This document shows, one piece after another, positions 17,307 to 25,288 of a DNA stretch of 64,000 nt; within the stretch, counting starts at the first letter, position 1, and each line of letters starts with the position of its first letter. The DNA comes from Gemmiger formicilis (GTDB lineage: Bacteria; Bacillota; Clostridia; Oscillospirales; Ruminococcaceae). Where the stretch lies: positions 59,467 to 123,466 of the forward strand of contig NZ_WQOH01000011.1 in NCBI RefSeq assembly GCF_018784445.1, read 5' to 3'. The position numbers and the translations under genes are program-made. The notes under the pieces were generated by a model. It saw nothing but the letters and a program-made list of their open reading frames with translations, was not told the origin of the DNA and made no database searches.

Positions 17307-17335
17307 TTGCATTTTTCGCGCCCCTATGCTATAAT
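17307..17335 (+). promoter_or_regulatory. Promoter of the oadB leader
   Basis: -35 TTGCAT (17307-17312), 17-base spacer, -10 TATAAT (17330-17335). It predicts a transcript start near 17342 and a 165-base untranslated leader. Confidence 0.75.
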
Positions 17336-17341
17336 CCACTC

Positions 17342-17475
17342 AAGGTAAAAGGGAGTAAGGGGCGCGCCGCCGCGCGTTGTATCGCTTCGTCACCACGGGC
17401 TTTGGCCCCGGGGCATACTGAAACACTGAGACTTTTGCCGCAGACTTTTTCTGCGGCAGGGGTCTCTTTTTTTGC
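17342..17475 (+). ncRNA. Structured leader, yybP-ykoY (Mn2+) riboswitch-like
   Basis: The leader starts with GGTAAAAGGGAGTA (17344-17357), like the conserved 5' AAAGGGGAGUA of the yybP-ykoY class. It ends with AAACACTGAGACTTTTGCC. GGTAAAAG can pair with CTTTTGCC (17432-17439) as the closing P1 helix. The same CTTTTGCC is part of a strong terminator (17428-17473). The two folds exclude each other, as in an antitermination riboswitch. CGTCACCAC and the GC-rich helices between fit the expected arms. I judged the class by eye; a sodium (DUF1646-type) riboswitch is the main alternative. Confidence 0.5.
17428..17473 (+). terminator. Leader terminator upstream of oadB
   Basis: GAGACTTTTGCCGCAGA pairs with TCTGCGGCAGGGGTCTC across a TTTT loop and is followed by seven T. 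It is upstream of the coding start, so it acts as an attenuator. Confidence 0.8.
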
Positions 17476-17507
17476 TCCCTGCCGCCCAAGATTCGGGAGG
17501 GTCCTGT

Positions 17508-18647
17508 ATGCAATTTCTCCAAACCTTTGCCGGGCTGTTCGCAAACCTCGGCAACCTCACCTGGCAGATGGTGGTCATGTGGGTCATCGGCGGCCTGCTG
17601 ATCTACCTTGCCATCGCCAAAAAGATGGAGCCGAGCCTGCTGCTGCCCATGGGCTTCGGTGCCATCCTCGTCAACCTGCCGCTGTCCGGTGCCATCACAC
17701 AGGGCGAAACCGTTGGCCCTATCAACGCGCTTTTTGACGCCGGTATGTCCAACGAGCTGTTCCCGCTGCTGCTTTTCATCGGCATCGGCGCAATGATCGA
17801 CTTCGGCCCGCTGCTGGAAAAGCCGTGGCTCATGCTGTTCGGTGCGGCGGCGCAGTTCGGCATTTTTGTCACACTTGTGCTGGCGGGGCTGTTCTTTGAC
17901 CTGCCAGACGCGGCGTCCATCGCGGTCATCGGTGCGGCAGACGGTCCGACGGCTATCTTCGTTGCTAACACGCTGGGCAGCAAATACCTGGGTGCCATCA
18001 TGGTCGCGGCGTACAGCTACATGGCGCTTGTGCCCATCGTGCAGCCGCCGGTCATCCGCCTGTGCACGACCAAAAAAGAGCGGCTGATTCGGATGCCGTA
18101 CCAGAAGGGCAATGTCAGCAAAACCACCAAAATTTTGTTCCCGATTGTGGTCACTATGCTAGCCGGGTTGGTAGCCCCCGCCAGCGTAGCGCTGGTCGGC
18201 TTCCTCATGTTCGGCAACCTGCTGCGCGAGTGCGGCGTGCTGAACGCCCTGTCTGAGACGGCACAAAACGTGCTGGCAAATCTTATCACGATCGTGCTGG
18301 GCCTGACCGTGGCGGGCCAGATGACCGCAGACAAGTTTGTGCAGCCCGACACGCTGCTGATTCTGGCATTGGGCCTTGTGGCGTTTATTTTTGACACAGC
18401 GGGCGGCGTTTTCTTTGCCAAGCTGTTGAATTTGTTCCTGCCCGAGGGCAAAAAAATCAACCCGATGATCGGCGCGGCGGGCATTTCTGCGTTCCCGATG
18501 AGCGGCCGTGTCGTCAACCAGATGGGCCTCGCCGAGGACAACCAGAATTTCCTGCTGATGTACTCGATCAGTGTCAACGTCTCGGGCCAGATCGCGTCGG
18601 TCATTGCCGGCGGGCTGATTTTGACCCTGATGAACGGCTATGTATAA
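17508..18647 (+). CDS. Sodium-translocating decarboxylase beta subunit family (OadB/GcdB)
   Basis: Integral membrane carrier subunit that in full complexes couples decarboxylation of carboxybiotin to Na+ export. 379 residues, about ten hydrophobic segments. The ADGPTAIFVANTLG motif carries the key ion-site Asp (D145). The second conserved Asn/Ser region GRVVNQMGLAEDNQNF is near the C-terminus. ATG 17508 follows GGGAGGG. No carboxyltransferase (OadA) or biotin carrier gene is nearby, and only a tiny OadG-like gene follows. The pair is therefore an orphan, and its leader RNA suggests metal- or ion-dependent expression. Biochemical role here is open. Confidence 0.88.
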   Translation: MQFLQTFAGLFANLGNLTWQMVVMWVIGGLLIYLAIAKKMEPSLLLPMGFGAILVNLPLSGAITQGETVGPINALFDAGMSNELFPLLLFIGIGAMIDFGPLLEKPWLMLFGAAAQFGIFVTLVLAGLFFDLPDAASIAVIGAADGPTAIFVANTLGSKYLGAIMVAAYSYMALVPIVQPPVIRLCTTKKERLIRMPYQKGNVSKTTKILFPIVVTMLAGLVAPASVALVGFLMFGNLLRECGVLNALSETAQNVLANLITIVLGLTVAGQMTADKFVQPDTLLILALGLVAFIFDTAGGVFFAKLLNLFLPEGKKINPMIGAAGISAFPMSGRVVNQMGLAEDNQNFLLMYSISVNVSGQIASVIAGGLILTLMNGYV

Positions 18648-18660
18648 GGAGGGTTTTGCC

Positions 18661-18786
18661 ATGTCTACCGCGTTACTGCCCACTACCCTTTCCATGCTGC
18701 TTGCCGGGATGGCGGGGATTTTCCTCGTCCTCGGTGTCCTCGTGCTGGGGGTGTATGCACTGAATAAGTTTTTCAGCGGAAAATAA
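18661..18786 (+). CDS. OadG-related small membrane subunit
   Basis: 41-residue protein with one hydrophobic helix (AGMAGIFLVLGVLVLGVYAL, about 15-34) and a short basic tail. The MAGIFLVL-VL motif is that of sodium pump gamma (OadG) subunits, here without the soluble zinc-binding tail. ATG 18661 lies 13 bases after the beta-subunit stop and follows AAGGAGG. In full complexes gamma stabilises beta and contacts the alpha subunit; alpha is absent here. It is too short for many gene callers. Confidence 0.8.
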   Translation: MSTALLPTTLSMLLAGMAGIFLVLGVLVLGVYALNKFFSGK

Positions 18787-18789
18787 AAA

Positions 18790-18811
18790 AGCTTCTCCGA
18801 ATGGAGAAGCT
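18790..18811 (-). terminator. Terminator after degV
   Basis: AGCTTCTCC/GGAGAAGCT hairpin; on the minus strand it is followed by TTTTTTATTTT. It may also slow plus-strand transcription after the OadG gene. Confidence 0.6.
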
Positions 18812-18818
18812 CAACTTA

Positions 18819-18845
18819 CAGGGGCGGGCATTGCTCGCCCCTGCA
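18819..18845. repeat. Family A-like palindrome (copy 3)
   Basis: CAGGGGCGGGCATTGCTCGC followed by CCCTG: a perfect palindromic hairpin with the GGGGCG core of the family A repeats, between the convergent ends of the OadG and degV genes. Confidence 0.6.
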
Positions 18846-18855
18846 TTTTATTTTA

Positions 18856-19701
18856 TTACTCCTTCGCCACAAACACCACGCCAACCACGCCGGGGCCGAC
18901 ATGGGTGCCGATGGTGGGGCCAAGCTGGGCCACACGGCCGCCGGTCAGTTGGAGATTCTGGTGCATGTAGTGGTGTACCGGTGCAATAAGCTGCTTGTTA
19001 TCGCTGTAGAGCAGCGTATAGCCGTAGCGTGGGTCAACACCGCCGAGCGCGTCCAGCTGCTTGAACATGGCGACCAGCGCACCGGGGCGGCCGCGGCCCT
19101 TGTCCACCAACTTGATGGCACCGTCCTGCAGGGCCAGCACCGGCTTGATGCCCAGCGCACCGCCCACCAGCGCCACCGCTGCCGGCAGCCGGCCGCCCTT
19201 CTGCAGATGCTTGAGGCTGTCCACCACGGCAACGATGCGCACCCGCTTCTTGAACTGTTCCAGCACAGCGGCGATCTCCTCCGCCGTCAGGCCCTCCTCA
19301 TCGCGCAGGCGCACCGCCTCACGGACAAGCAGCGCCTCAGCCTGCGAAGCCGCTTCGGAGTCTACGATATGCGCCTGCAGGCCGACATCGGCGGCGGCCA
19401 GATGCGCGCACTGGTAGGTGCCGGACAGCTTCTGGCCGATGGTGATCACAAGAACCTCATCCCCCGCCGCGGCGGCGTCCTCATACACCTGCATAAAGCT
19501 GGCCGGACTGGGCTGGCTTGTGCGGGGCAGCTTGCTGTCCTCTGCCAGACGGGCAAAAAATTCATCCTTCGTCATCGTGCCGTCATCAAGCTGGGTGGTG
19601 CCGTCTGCAAAGGTGACAGACAGCGGCACGACAAAGATGCCGGGGAGGGACAGCTCCGCCGCGGTCAAATCGGCGGCGGAATCAGTAACAATACGGATCA
19701 T
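18856..19701 (-). CDS. DegV family fatty-acid-binding protein
   Basis: DegV/FakB proteins bind a fatty acid and present it to the kinase FakA for phosphorylation and use in phospholipids. 281 residues. The N-terminal motif is RIVTDSAADL; the TSQPSP loop (about 79-84) and VITIGQKLSGTYQ (about 107-119) form the fatty-acid pocket. The C-terminal half has GGRLPAAVALVGGALGIKPVL. ATG 19701 has AAAGGAG upstream; the longer open frame upstream is non-coding. fakA is not in this window. Confidence 0.9.
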   Translation of the reverse strand: MIRIVTDSAADLTAAELSLPGIFVVPLSVTFADGTTQLDDGTMTKDEFFARLAEDSKLPRTSQPSPASFMQVYEDAAAAGDEVLVITIGQKLSGTYQCAHLAAADVGLQAHIVDSEAASQAEALLVREAVRLRDEEGLTAEEIAAVLEQFKKRVRIVAVVDSLKHLQKGGRLPAAVALVGGALGIKPVLALQDGAIKLVDKGRGRPGALVAMFKQLDALGGVDPRYGYTLLYSDNKQLIAPVHHYMHQNLQLTGGRVAQLGPTIGTHVGPGVVGVVFVAKE

Positions 19702-19810
19702 AGCAGTAACTCCTTTATGGGCGTGCGGCAGCGCCGCATGTTGTTGACTGTTCAATAACTTATTCAGTATACCACAGCGCACCCGCCGTGTAAAGTGGGC
19801 AGCGGCATAG

Positions 19811-19831
19811 AAAAAGCCCCCTTGCGGGGGC
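19811..19831 (-). terminator. Terminator after rmuC
   Basis: GCCCCC/GGGGGC hairpin with a short loop; on the minus strand it is followed by TTTTTC. It lies between rmuC and degV. Confidence 0.7.
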
Positions 19832-19866
19832 GGATTCTGGCGAAAATGACAGCGTGGAATGGATTT

Positions 19867-19953
19867 GTAGGGGCCGGACATGTCCGGCCCTCATCTTGAA
19901 GGCAGACGGTCGTTTGCGGGAAAGTTGCGGGCCGCATATATGCGGCCCCTACC
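19867..19953. repeat. Palindromic intergenic repeat, family A variant (copy 4)
   Basis: Facing arms GTAGGGGCCGGACATGTCCG and GGGCCGCATATATGCGGCCC (followed by CTAC) flank about 35 bases. Same architecture as copies 1 and 2 but with different palindrome cores. Confidence 0.65.
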
Positions 19954-20013
19954 GGACGCCGTTTGTTTGAACCGAGCAATAACGGCACTCAGTCCCATAG
20001 GGATACTCCTCCC

Positions 20014-21375
20014 CTACTCCTCGATGCCCAATAGTTCTGCGGCGGCGTCCGGGTCAAGCTGCTGGACCGATTCGAGCTTGCGGGTGATGGCGCGGCTGCG
20101 GGGGCCGATCAGCTCCTCCAGATCGGAGCCAGTCTGGTTCAGGTGGCGCTGCATCTGCTGCAAGCCGGTGCCAAACTTTTCAAACTCGGACTTGACCGCA
20201 CCCAGAATCGTCCAGACCTCGCCGGAGCGCTTCTGGATCGCCAGCGTGCGGAAGCCCATCTGCAGGGCGTTAAGCAGCGCCGCCATGGTGGAGGGGCCTG
20301 CAACCGTGATCTGATACTCGCGCTGCAGCAGTTCAGTCACACCGCTGGAGACGACCTCGGCATACAGCCCCTCAAACGGCAGGAACAGGATGCCGAAGCT
20401 GGTGGTGTAGGGTACCTCGATGTACTTGTCATGGATATCCTTTGCCTCGGTACGCAGGACGTTATTCAGTGCCTTGCGCATAGCGGCCACGGCGGCCGCA
20501 TCGCCCCGCTCCTGCGCTGCCTGCAAATGGGCGTAGGTATCGCCGGGGAATTTCGCGTCGATGGGCAGCCAGACCGTGCCGCTTTGGCCCGGCAGCTTGA
20601 CGGCATACTCCACGCGGTTGGCACTGCCCGGCACGGTCGCCACATTGCAGGCATACTGGCCGGGGGCCAGAATCTGCTCCAAAATCGCGCCGAGCTGCAC
20701 TTCGCCCAGGATGCCGCGGGTCTTGACGCCGGAGAGCACCTGCTTCAGGCTGCCCACATCGGCGGCCAAATTCTGCATCTCGCCCAGGCCCTTGTAGACC
20801 TGTTCCAGCTGGGCGCTGACCGTCTTGAACGAATCGTTGATGCGCTGCTGCAAGGTGTCCTGCAGCTTTTCTTCGACGGTACCGCGAATTTCGTCCAGCT
20901 TTTTGTTGTTGTCGGCGCGGATGGTGTTCAAGCCCTGCACCACCGCGCCGCGCACGCTGTCCATCCGCACGGCGTTGGAATCTTCCAGGTTTTTCAACCG
21001 CGTTTCCATCATTGTCAGCTGGGCCAGCAGGGCGTCGTTGGCAGCCTTCTGGCGGGCAGCCCCGGCGCGGTCGATAGCCTCCAGCCGTGCGGTATTGGTG
21101 GCCGCACTCTGGCGCTGGTTCTCGGCCAGCACGGCGGAGAAATCCCGCAGTGTGGCGCTGGTGGTGCGGGCGCTCTCTCCCTGCATGGCGCGCAGCTGCT
21201 CGGCCAGTAGGTCCGTCTCGCTTTGCAGCACCGGGGTCATGGCGCGGACAAAGTCGTCCGCCGTGTCAATTTTCTGCTGTGTTTCGTTGTTTTTTTGCAG
21301 TACCGCCAGAATGACCGCCAGCAGGATATCCCCCGCCACAGCCAGCGCCAACAGAACATACAGTATCCATTCCAT
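20014..21375 (-). CDS. rmuC: DNA recombination protein RmuC
   Basis: RmuC limits inversions at short repeats and has a predicted nuclease fold. 453 residues: an N-terminal membrane anchor (about 4-27), a long coiled coil (about 30-190), then the RmuC domain with GILGEVQLGAILEQIL and PIDAKFPGDTYAHLQ (catalytic-site-like D and K). The C-terminal end is variable. The ATG at 21375 begins just before the anchor, with GAGGGCGGAGC upstream. It directly follows the DUF3592-like gene by about ten bases. Confidence 0.92.
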   Translation of the reverse strand: MEWILYVLLALAVAGDILLAVILAVLQKNNETQQKIDTADDFVRAMTPVLQSETDLLAEQLRAMQGESARTTSATLRDFSAVLAENQRQSAATNTARLEAIDRAGAARQKAANDALLAQLTMMETRLKNLEDSNAVRMDSVRGAVVQGLNTIRADNNKKLDEIRGTVEEKLQDTLQQRINDSFKTVSAQLEQVYKGLGEMQNLAADVGSLKQVLSGVKTRGILGEVQLGAILEQILAPGQYACNVATVPGSANRVEYAVKLPGQSGTVWLPIDAKFPGDTYAHLQAAQERGDAAAVAAMRKALNNVLRTEAKDIHDKYIEVPYTTSFGILFLPFEGLYAEVVSSGVTELLQREYQITVAGPSTMAALLNALQMGFRTLAIQKRSGEVWTILGAVKSEFEKFGTGLQQMQRHLNQTGSDLEELIGPRSRAITRKLESVQQLDPDAAAELLGIEE

Positions 21376-21384
21376 GCTCCGCCC

Positions 21385-21771
21385 TCACCGTATCAGCAGC
21401 AGCGCCGCACCGATGACGGCCAGCACCGCCGAGAAGATCTCCGTCTCCCAGCTTTTGCGCTCGACACAGCGGGCGTTGGGGTTGTACCAGACCTGGATTG
21501 CCTTGCCCACGGTCTTGTCATGCTTGAACCAGAAGGAGTCGTTCGTTTCCAGCTCCAACCGCTGGCCGTTGGCGTGCAGTTCCACTAAGTAGCGGTAGCC
21601 GCCCGCGCTGCGGTTGGGGCTGGTGGAGGCTGCCTTGCGGCATTCCAGCACGCGGGCAGGCAGCAGCGCCGCCCCGCGCACGGTGCGGTATTTTTCCACA
21701 ATCGCGGCGGCCGCCAGTGCAAAAAGCGCAGCACCAAGGATGCGGTAGATGATAAGCAATGTTGTCGGCAT
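21385..21771 (-). CDS. DUF3592-like small membrane protein
   Basis: 128 residues with one N-terminal (about 4-24) and one C-terminal (about 108-127) hydrophobic helix. They enclose an extracytoplasmic beta domain carrying YRYLVELHANGQRLELETN and GKAIQVWYNPNA, the pattern of DUF3592. ATG 21771 has GAGGGAG upstream. Function unknown. It is probably co-transcribed with rmuC. Confidence 0.7.
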   Translation of the reverse strand: MPTTLLIIYRILGAALFALAAAAIVEKYRTVRGAALLPARVLECRKAASTSPNRSAGGYRYLVELHANGQRLELETNDSFWFKHDKTVGKAIQVWYNPNARCVERKSWETEIFSAVLAVIGAALLLIR

Positions 21772-21871
21772 AGTTTTCTCCCTCTGTTTTGGTATTTCTA
21801 TGATACAACATTTTGGTGTTAAATGCAAGCTATTCTTTTTATATTTTATGACGCTTTCACGCTTTAGCGTA

Positions 21872-21900
21872 TTGACTTGATTGGTCAAATTTGCTAGAAT
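21872..21900 (+). promoter_or_regulatory. Promoter of yerC-galM with overlapping palindrome
   Basis: -35 TTGACT (21872-21877), 17-base spacer, -10 TAGAAT (21895-21900). TTGAC..GTCAA (21872-21888) is an inverted repeat covering the -35 element, a possible operator. Confidence 0.65.
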
Positions 21901-21975
21901 GTAGGGAGATAGACCCCGAAACGAATGCAAATTTTACAAAGAAAGAGGTCGGCGCATCCCCTGCGCCACTACGCT

Positions 21976-22278
21976 ATGCAACAAAATGAACGTAATACTG
22001 CCCTGTATGAGGCGATCCTGCGGCTGAACACGCTGGATGAGTGCATCCGCTTTTTTGACGACCTGTGCGCCGTGACCGAGCTGCGCACGATGGAGCAGCG
22101 CTACGCTGTGGCCGGCTGCCTGTTGCAGGGCAAGGTGTACAGCGAAATCCGCCGCGAGACCGGCGCATCCAGCGCCACCGTCAGCCGCGTGAACCGCATG
22201 CTGAACTACGGCACCGGCAGCGTGGCCGAGAGCGTGCGCGAGGACCTGGCCGCCCAGGGTATTGCCACCGAAAAGTAA
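21976..22278 (+). CDS. YerC/YecD family TrpR-like regulator
   Basis: Small DNA-binding protein of the TrpR fold. 100 residues from ATG 21976. It contains the conserved IRFFDDLCAVTELRTMEQRYAVAG stretch and the helix-turn-helix VYSEIRRETGASSATVSRVNRMLNYG. An upstream in-frame ATG at 21925 would add 17 residues not typical of the family. Neither start has an ideal ribosome site. An AAAGAGG plus a GGCGCA/TGCGCC hairpin (21950-21966) lies between them and could bring the site close to the second ATG. galM follows 12 bases later, so they form an operon. Confidence 0.82.
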   Translation: MQQNERNTALYEAILRLNTLDECIRFFDDLCAVTELRTMEQRYAVAGCLLQGKVYSEIRRETGASSATVSRVNRMLNYGTGSVAESVREDLAAQGIATEK

Positions 22279-22290
22279 GGAGGTTCCCGT

Positions 22291-23340
22291 ATGTCTGTTT
22301 CGATCCGTGATTTCGGCAAGTCCACCACCGGCGAGACCGTCAAGCTGGCCGTGCTGAAAAATGACTTTATCGAGGTGCAGCTGCTGAGTTATGCCGCCAT
22401 TATTCATCGTATCATCGTGCCGGACCGCAAGGGCAATCCGGTGGATGTGGTGCTGGGCTACGGCACTGCCGCCGACTACGAGCTGAATACCGACAGCATG
22501 GGGGCCGCCGTGGGCCGCTTTGCCAACCGCATTGCGGGGGCGCAGTTCCCCCTGTATGAGGAGATCGTCCATGTGACGGCAAATCAGCACGGGAACTGCC
22601 TGCACAGCGGCCTGCACGGGTTCAGCCACTCGATGTTTGATGTGGAGCTGACCCCTGGCGAGACCGACAGCGTGACGATGACCGCCGTCAGCCCCGCGGG
22701 CACCGACGGCTTTCCCGGCAACATAACGTTGACCATCCAGTACAGCCTGGCAAAGAGCGGGCTGGTCATCCGCTATGGGGCCACCACTGATGCGCCCACC
22801 GTCTGCAATATGACGAATCACAGTTATTTTAACCTGAACGGCCACGCCAGCGGCAGCGCCCTGGGCCACCGCCTGACCATTGACGCCGACTATTATCTTG
22901 AGGCCGACCCGTACAGCATCCCCACCGGGCGCAAGCTGCCGGTGGAGGGCACGCCGATGGATTTTACCGAGGAAAAGACCCTGGGTCTGGACATTGGCGC
23001 TGACTTTGCCCCGCTGAAGGAATGCAGCGGCTACGACCAGTGCTACATCATCCGGGACAGCGGCCTGCGCCACGCGGCCTGGGCCGTCGGCCCCGAGACC
23101 GGCATCCGCATGGAGGTATTGACCACCCTGCCCGGTATGCACTTGTATTCGGCCAACTTCCTAGCACCGGTCACGGATGGCAAGGACGGCGCACACTACG
23201 CCGCCCGGGACGCCGTCTGCTTTGAGACGGAGGACTTTCCCGACGCACCGAACCACCCGAACTTCCCGGACACGACGCTGCTGCCGGACCAGCCGTACAG
23301 CTCCACGACGATTTATCGGTTTGATATTGCGCCGATGTAA
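22291..23340 (+). CDS. galM: Aldose 1-epimerase (galactose mutarotase)
   Basis: Interconverts alpha and beta anomers of hexoses in the cytoplasm. 349 residues, normal size. The catalytic acid is His177 in MTNHSYFNLNGH and the catalytic base is Glu312 in the VCFETEDFPDAPNHPNFP motif; an additional conserved His is in NCLHSGLHGF. ATG 22291 follows GGAGG. It is co-transcribed with yerC. Other Leloir genes are not in this window. Confidence 0.94.
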   Translation: MSVSIRDFGKSTTGETVKLAVLKNDFIEVQLLSYAAIIHRIIVPDRKGNPVDVVLGYGTAADYELNTDSMGAAVGRFANRIAGAQFPLYEEIVHVTANQHGNCLHSGLHGFSHSMFDVELTPGETDSVTMTAVSPAGTDGFPGNITLTIQYSLAKSGLVIRYGATTDAPTVCNMTNHSYFNLNGHASGSALGHRLTIDADYYLEADPYSIPTGRKLPVEGTPMDFTEEKTLGLDIGADFAPLKECSGYDQCYIIRDSGLRHAAWAVGPETGIRMEVLTTLPGMHLYSANFLAPVTDGKDGAHYAARDAVCFETEDFPDAPNHPNFPDTTLLPDQPYSSTTIYRFDIAPM

Positions 23341-23346
23341 GAACAC

Positions 23347-23376
23347 AAAAGGCTTTTCCCTCGGGGAAAGCCTTTT
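23347..23376. terminator. Hairpin after galM
   Basis: AAAAGGCTTTTCCC/GGGAAAGCCTTTT hairpin, symmetric, so usable on both strands between the convergent galM and transporter operons. Confidence 0.7.
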
Positions 23377-23384
23377 GCGTAGAA

Positions 23385-23425
23385 ATACCGCCCTGCGCGA
23401 AAATTTCGTGCAGGGCGGTATTTTT
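23385..23425 (+). terminator. Second hairpin terminator after galM
   Basis: ATACCGCCCTGC stem with an eleven-base loop, complement GCAGGGCGGTAT, then TTTTT. Its end overlaps the stop region of the convergent ABC gene. Confidence 0.7.
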
Positions 23426-24230
23426 ATGCCTCTTTACTCAACAAAATTCTGTCATTATCCAGCGCATGGCCGACGTTCTCGGCAAAGCGGTCCAGCAGAC
23501 CGTCCACGGTGGTGTGGGCGCGCTCCTCGCCGCCGATGTCCAGCACGATGTGGCCATGGTCCATCATCAATGTACGGTTGCCCAGGGTCAGCGCGTCGTG
23601 CATATTGTGGGTGATCATCAGGCAGGTCAGGTGGTTTTCGGCCACGATCTTTTTCGTCAGTTTCAGCACCTTGTCCGCCGTGGCGGGATCCAGGGCGGCG
23701 GTGTGCTCGTCCAGCAACAGCAGTTTCGGCGTGACCAGCGTGGCCATCAGCAGGGTCAATGCCTGGCGCTGGCCGCCGGACAGCAGGCCCACCGGCTGCT
23801 TCATCCGGTCCTCCAGGCCAAGGCCCAGCTCGGAGAGTTTTTCCGCAAAGAGGTCGCGGTCCTTCTTCGTGATGCGGGAGAAGGGCGACGTGTGCCCCGA
23901 TGCCCGCAGGAAGGCCAGCGCAAGATTTTCCTCAATGGTCATATGCGGGGCCGTGCCGCGCAGCGGGTCCTGGAACATCCGACCGATGGCCTTGGAGCGC
24001 TTGTAGTCTGGCAAAAAGGTGATATCTTTGCCCGCCAGCGTGATGGTGCCGGTGTCGGCGATGAACTCGCCCGCAATGGCGTTGAACAGCGTGGATTTGC
24101 CCGCGCCGTTGGAGCCGACGATGGTGGCAAAGTCACCGTCGTCGAGGTGAAGGTTCACGCCTTCCAGCGCGATCTTCTCGTTGACGGTGCCGGGGTTGAA
24201 CGTTTTGCCGATGTTTTTCAGTTCAAGCAT
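23424..24230 (-). CDS. ABC transporter ATP-binding protein (TrpZ-like)
   Basis: Energises import by the operon's permease. 268 residues with Walker A GSNGAGKST (39-47), signature LSGGQRQ near 150, Walker B LLLLDEHTA and the switch His in LMITHNMHD. Start ATG 24230 overlaps the permease stop by eight bases. The arrangement substrate-binding protein, permease, ATPase is that of trpXYZ-type amino-acid importers. The operon is preceded by a T-box leader, so the substrate is most likely an amino acid such as tryptophan or tyrosine. Confidence 0.88.
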   Translation of the reverse strand: MLELKNIGKTFNPGTVNEKIALEGVNLHLDDGDFATIVGSNGAGKSTLFNAIAGEFIADTGTITLAGKDITFLPDYKRSKAIGRMFQDPLRGTAPHMTIEENLALAFLRASGHTSPFSRITKKDRDLFAEKLSELGLGLEDRMKQPVGLLSGGQRQALTLLMATLVTPKLLLLDEHTAALDPATADKVLKLTKKIVAENHLTCLMITHNMHDALTLGNRTLMMDHGHIVLDIGGEERAHTTVDGLLDRFAENVGHALDNDRILLSKEA

Positions 24231-25140
24231 GGCGGGCACCTTCTTTCTCGGCGTTGGCACGGCGGCGGCGGAAAGCCGCCTTGGACCGGATGGCGGGCGC
24301 AGCGATGGCCAGCGCCACGATGACGGCGGAAATCAGTTTCAGACACTCTGACGGGACGTTGGCACGCAGGGCCAGCGCAATGATAAAACGGTAGATAACG
24401 CTGCCGATAACGGCGGCCACAGCCTTGACCCACATACCGCTGCGGCCAAACAGCGTCTCGCCGATGATGAGGGACGCCAGGCCGATGACGACCATGCCGG
24501 TACCGAGGTTGATATCCGCCGAGCGCTGGTACTGGGCCAGCACCGCGCCAGACAGGGCGGTCATGGCGTTGGAGATGCAGAGGCCTACCGTGATGGTGAA
24601 CGCCGTGTTGATGGAGGACGCGCGGACCATGTCCGGGTTGTCGCCGGTGGCACGGATGGACAGGCCCATCCGAGTGCCGAGGAACAGGATGAGCAGCACG
24701 CAGACCACAACTGTGACAAGGGCCGCCACCAGCAACTTATAGGGTGCATTCTCGCCGAGGATGCTCTGCGCCACGGTGAAGATCGTGGTTGTTTTCAACA
24801 TAGGTACGTTGGAAGAAAATCCCATGACCGCCAGGTTGACGGTGTACAGCCCTGTGTTGGTGATGATGCCCGCCAGAATGGACGGCACCGCCAGCCGCGT
24901 TTGCAGAAACGCCGTGACGAACCCGGCCGCCGCACCGGCCAGCAGCGCCAGCGGCAGACCCAGGAACGGATGGCCCGCCACCGCGGCGGTAGCCGAAACA
25001 GCGCAGCCCAGGGTGAATGCGCCGTCGGTGGTCATATCGGCGATGTTCAGCACGCGGAAGCTGAGGAACAGCGCCAGGGCAACCAGCGCGTAGATAAAGC
25101 CCAGCTCCAACGCGCTAAGCACAGTGGCAAGGGTGAACAT
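24223..25140 (-). CDS. ABC transporter permease (TrpY-like)
   Basis: 305-residue permease of the branched-chain-amino-acid/TrpY class with about eight or nine membrane helices. The conserved NIADMTTDGAFTLG motif (about 32-45) near the N-terminus and GDNPDMVRASSIN (about 187-199, the coupling helix region) are typical. ATG 25140 follows GAGGAAG. A basic C-terminal tail (RSKAAFRRRRANAEK) is cytoplasmic. It lies between the binding protein and ATPase genes; a family A repeat separates it from the binding-protein gene. Confidence 0.88.
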   Translation of the reverse strand: MFTLATVLSALELGFIYALVALALFLSFRVLNIADMTTDGAFTLGCAVSATAAVAGHPFLGLPLALLAGAAAGFVTAFLQTRLAVPSILAGIITNTGLYTVNLAVMGFSSNVPMLKTTTIFTVAQSILGENAPYKLLVAALVTVVVCVLLILFLGTRMGLSIRATGDNPDMVRASSINTAFTITVGLCISNAMTALSGAVLAQYQRSADINLGTGMVVIGLASLIIGETLFGRSGMWVKAVAAVIGSVIYRFIIALALRANVPSECLKLISAVIVALAIAAPAIRSKAAFRRRRANAEKEGARHA

Positions 25141-25191
25141 GGTAGGGAACTTCCTCTCTAAAAGTAATGGTACAGTCTATTATACAACAAT

Positions 25192-25270
25192 GTAGGGGCG
25201 GATTCCATATCCGCCCGCGGGACGCTGCGGCTGCGCAGGCATCCCGGGCGCATATAGAATGCGCCCCTAC
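25192..25270. repeat. Palindromic intergenic repeat, family A copy 2
   Basis: GTAGGGGCGG-ATTCCATATCCGCCCG then, after 25 bases including a small GC-rich hairpin, GGGCGCATATAGAATGCGCC followed by CCTAC. Nearly identical arms to copy 1 (1877-1938) in opposite arm order. It sits inside the transporter operon, between the binding-protein and permease genes. Confidence 0.75.
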
Positions 25271-25288
25271 GGTCTCTTCCCGGAGGGT

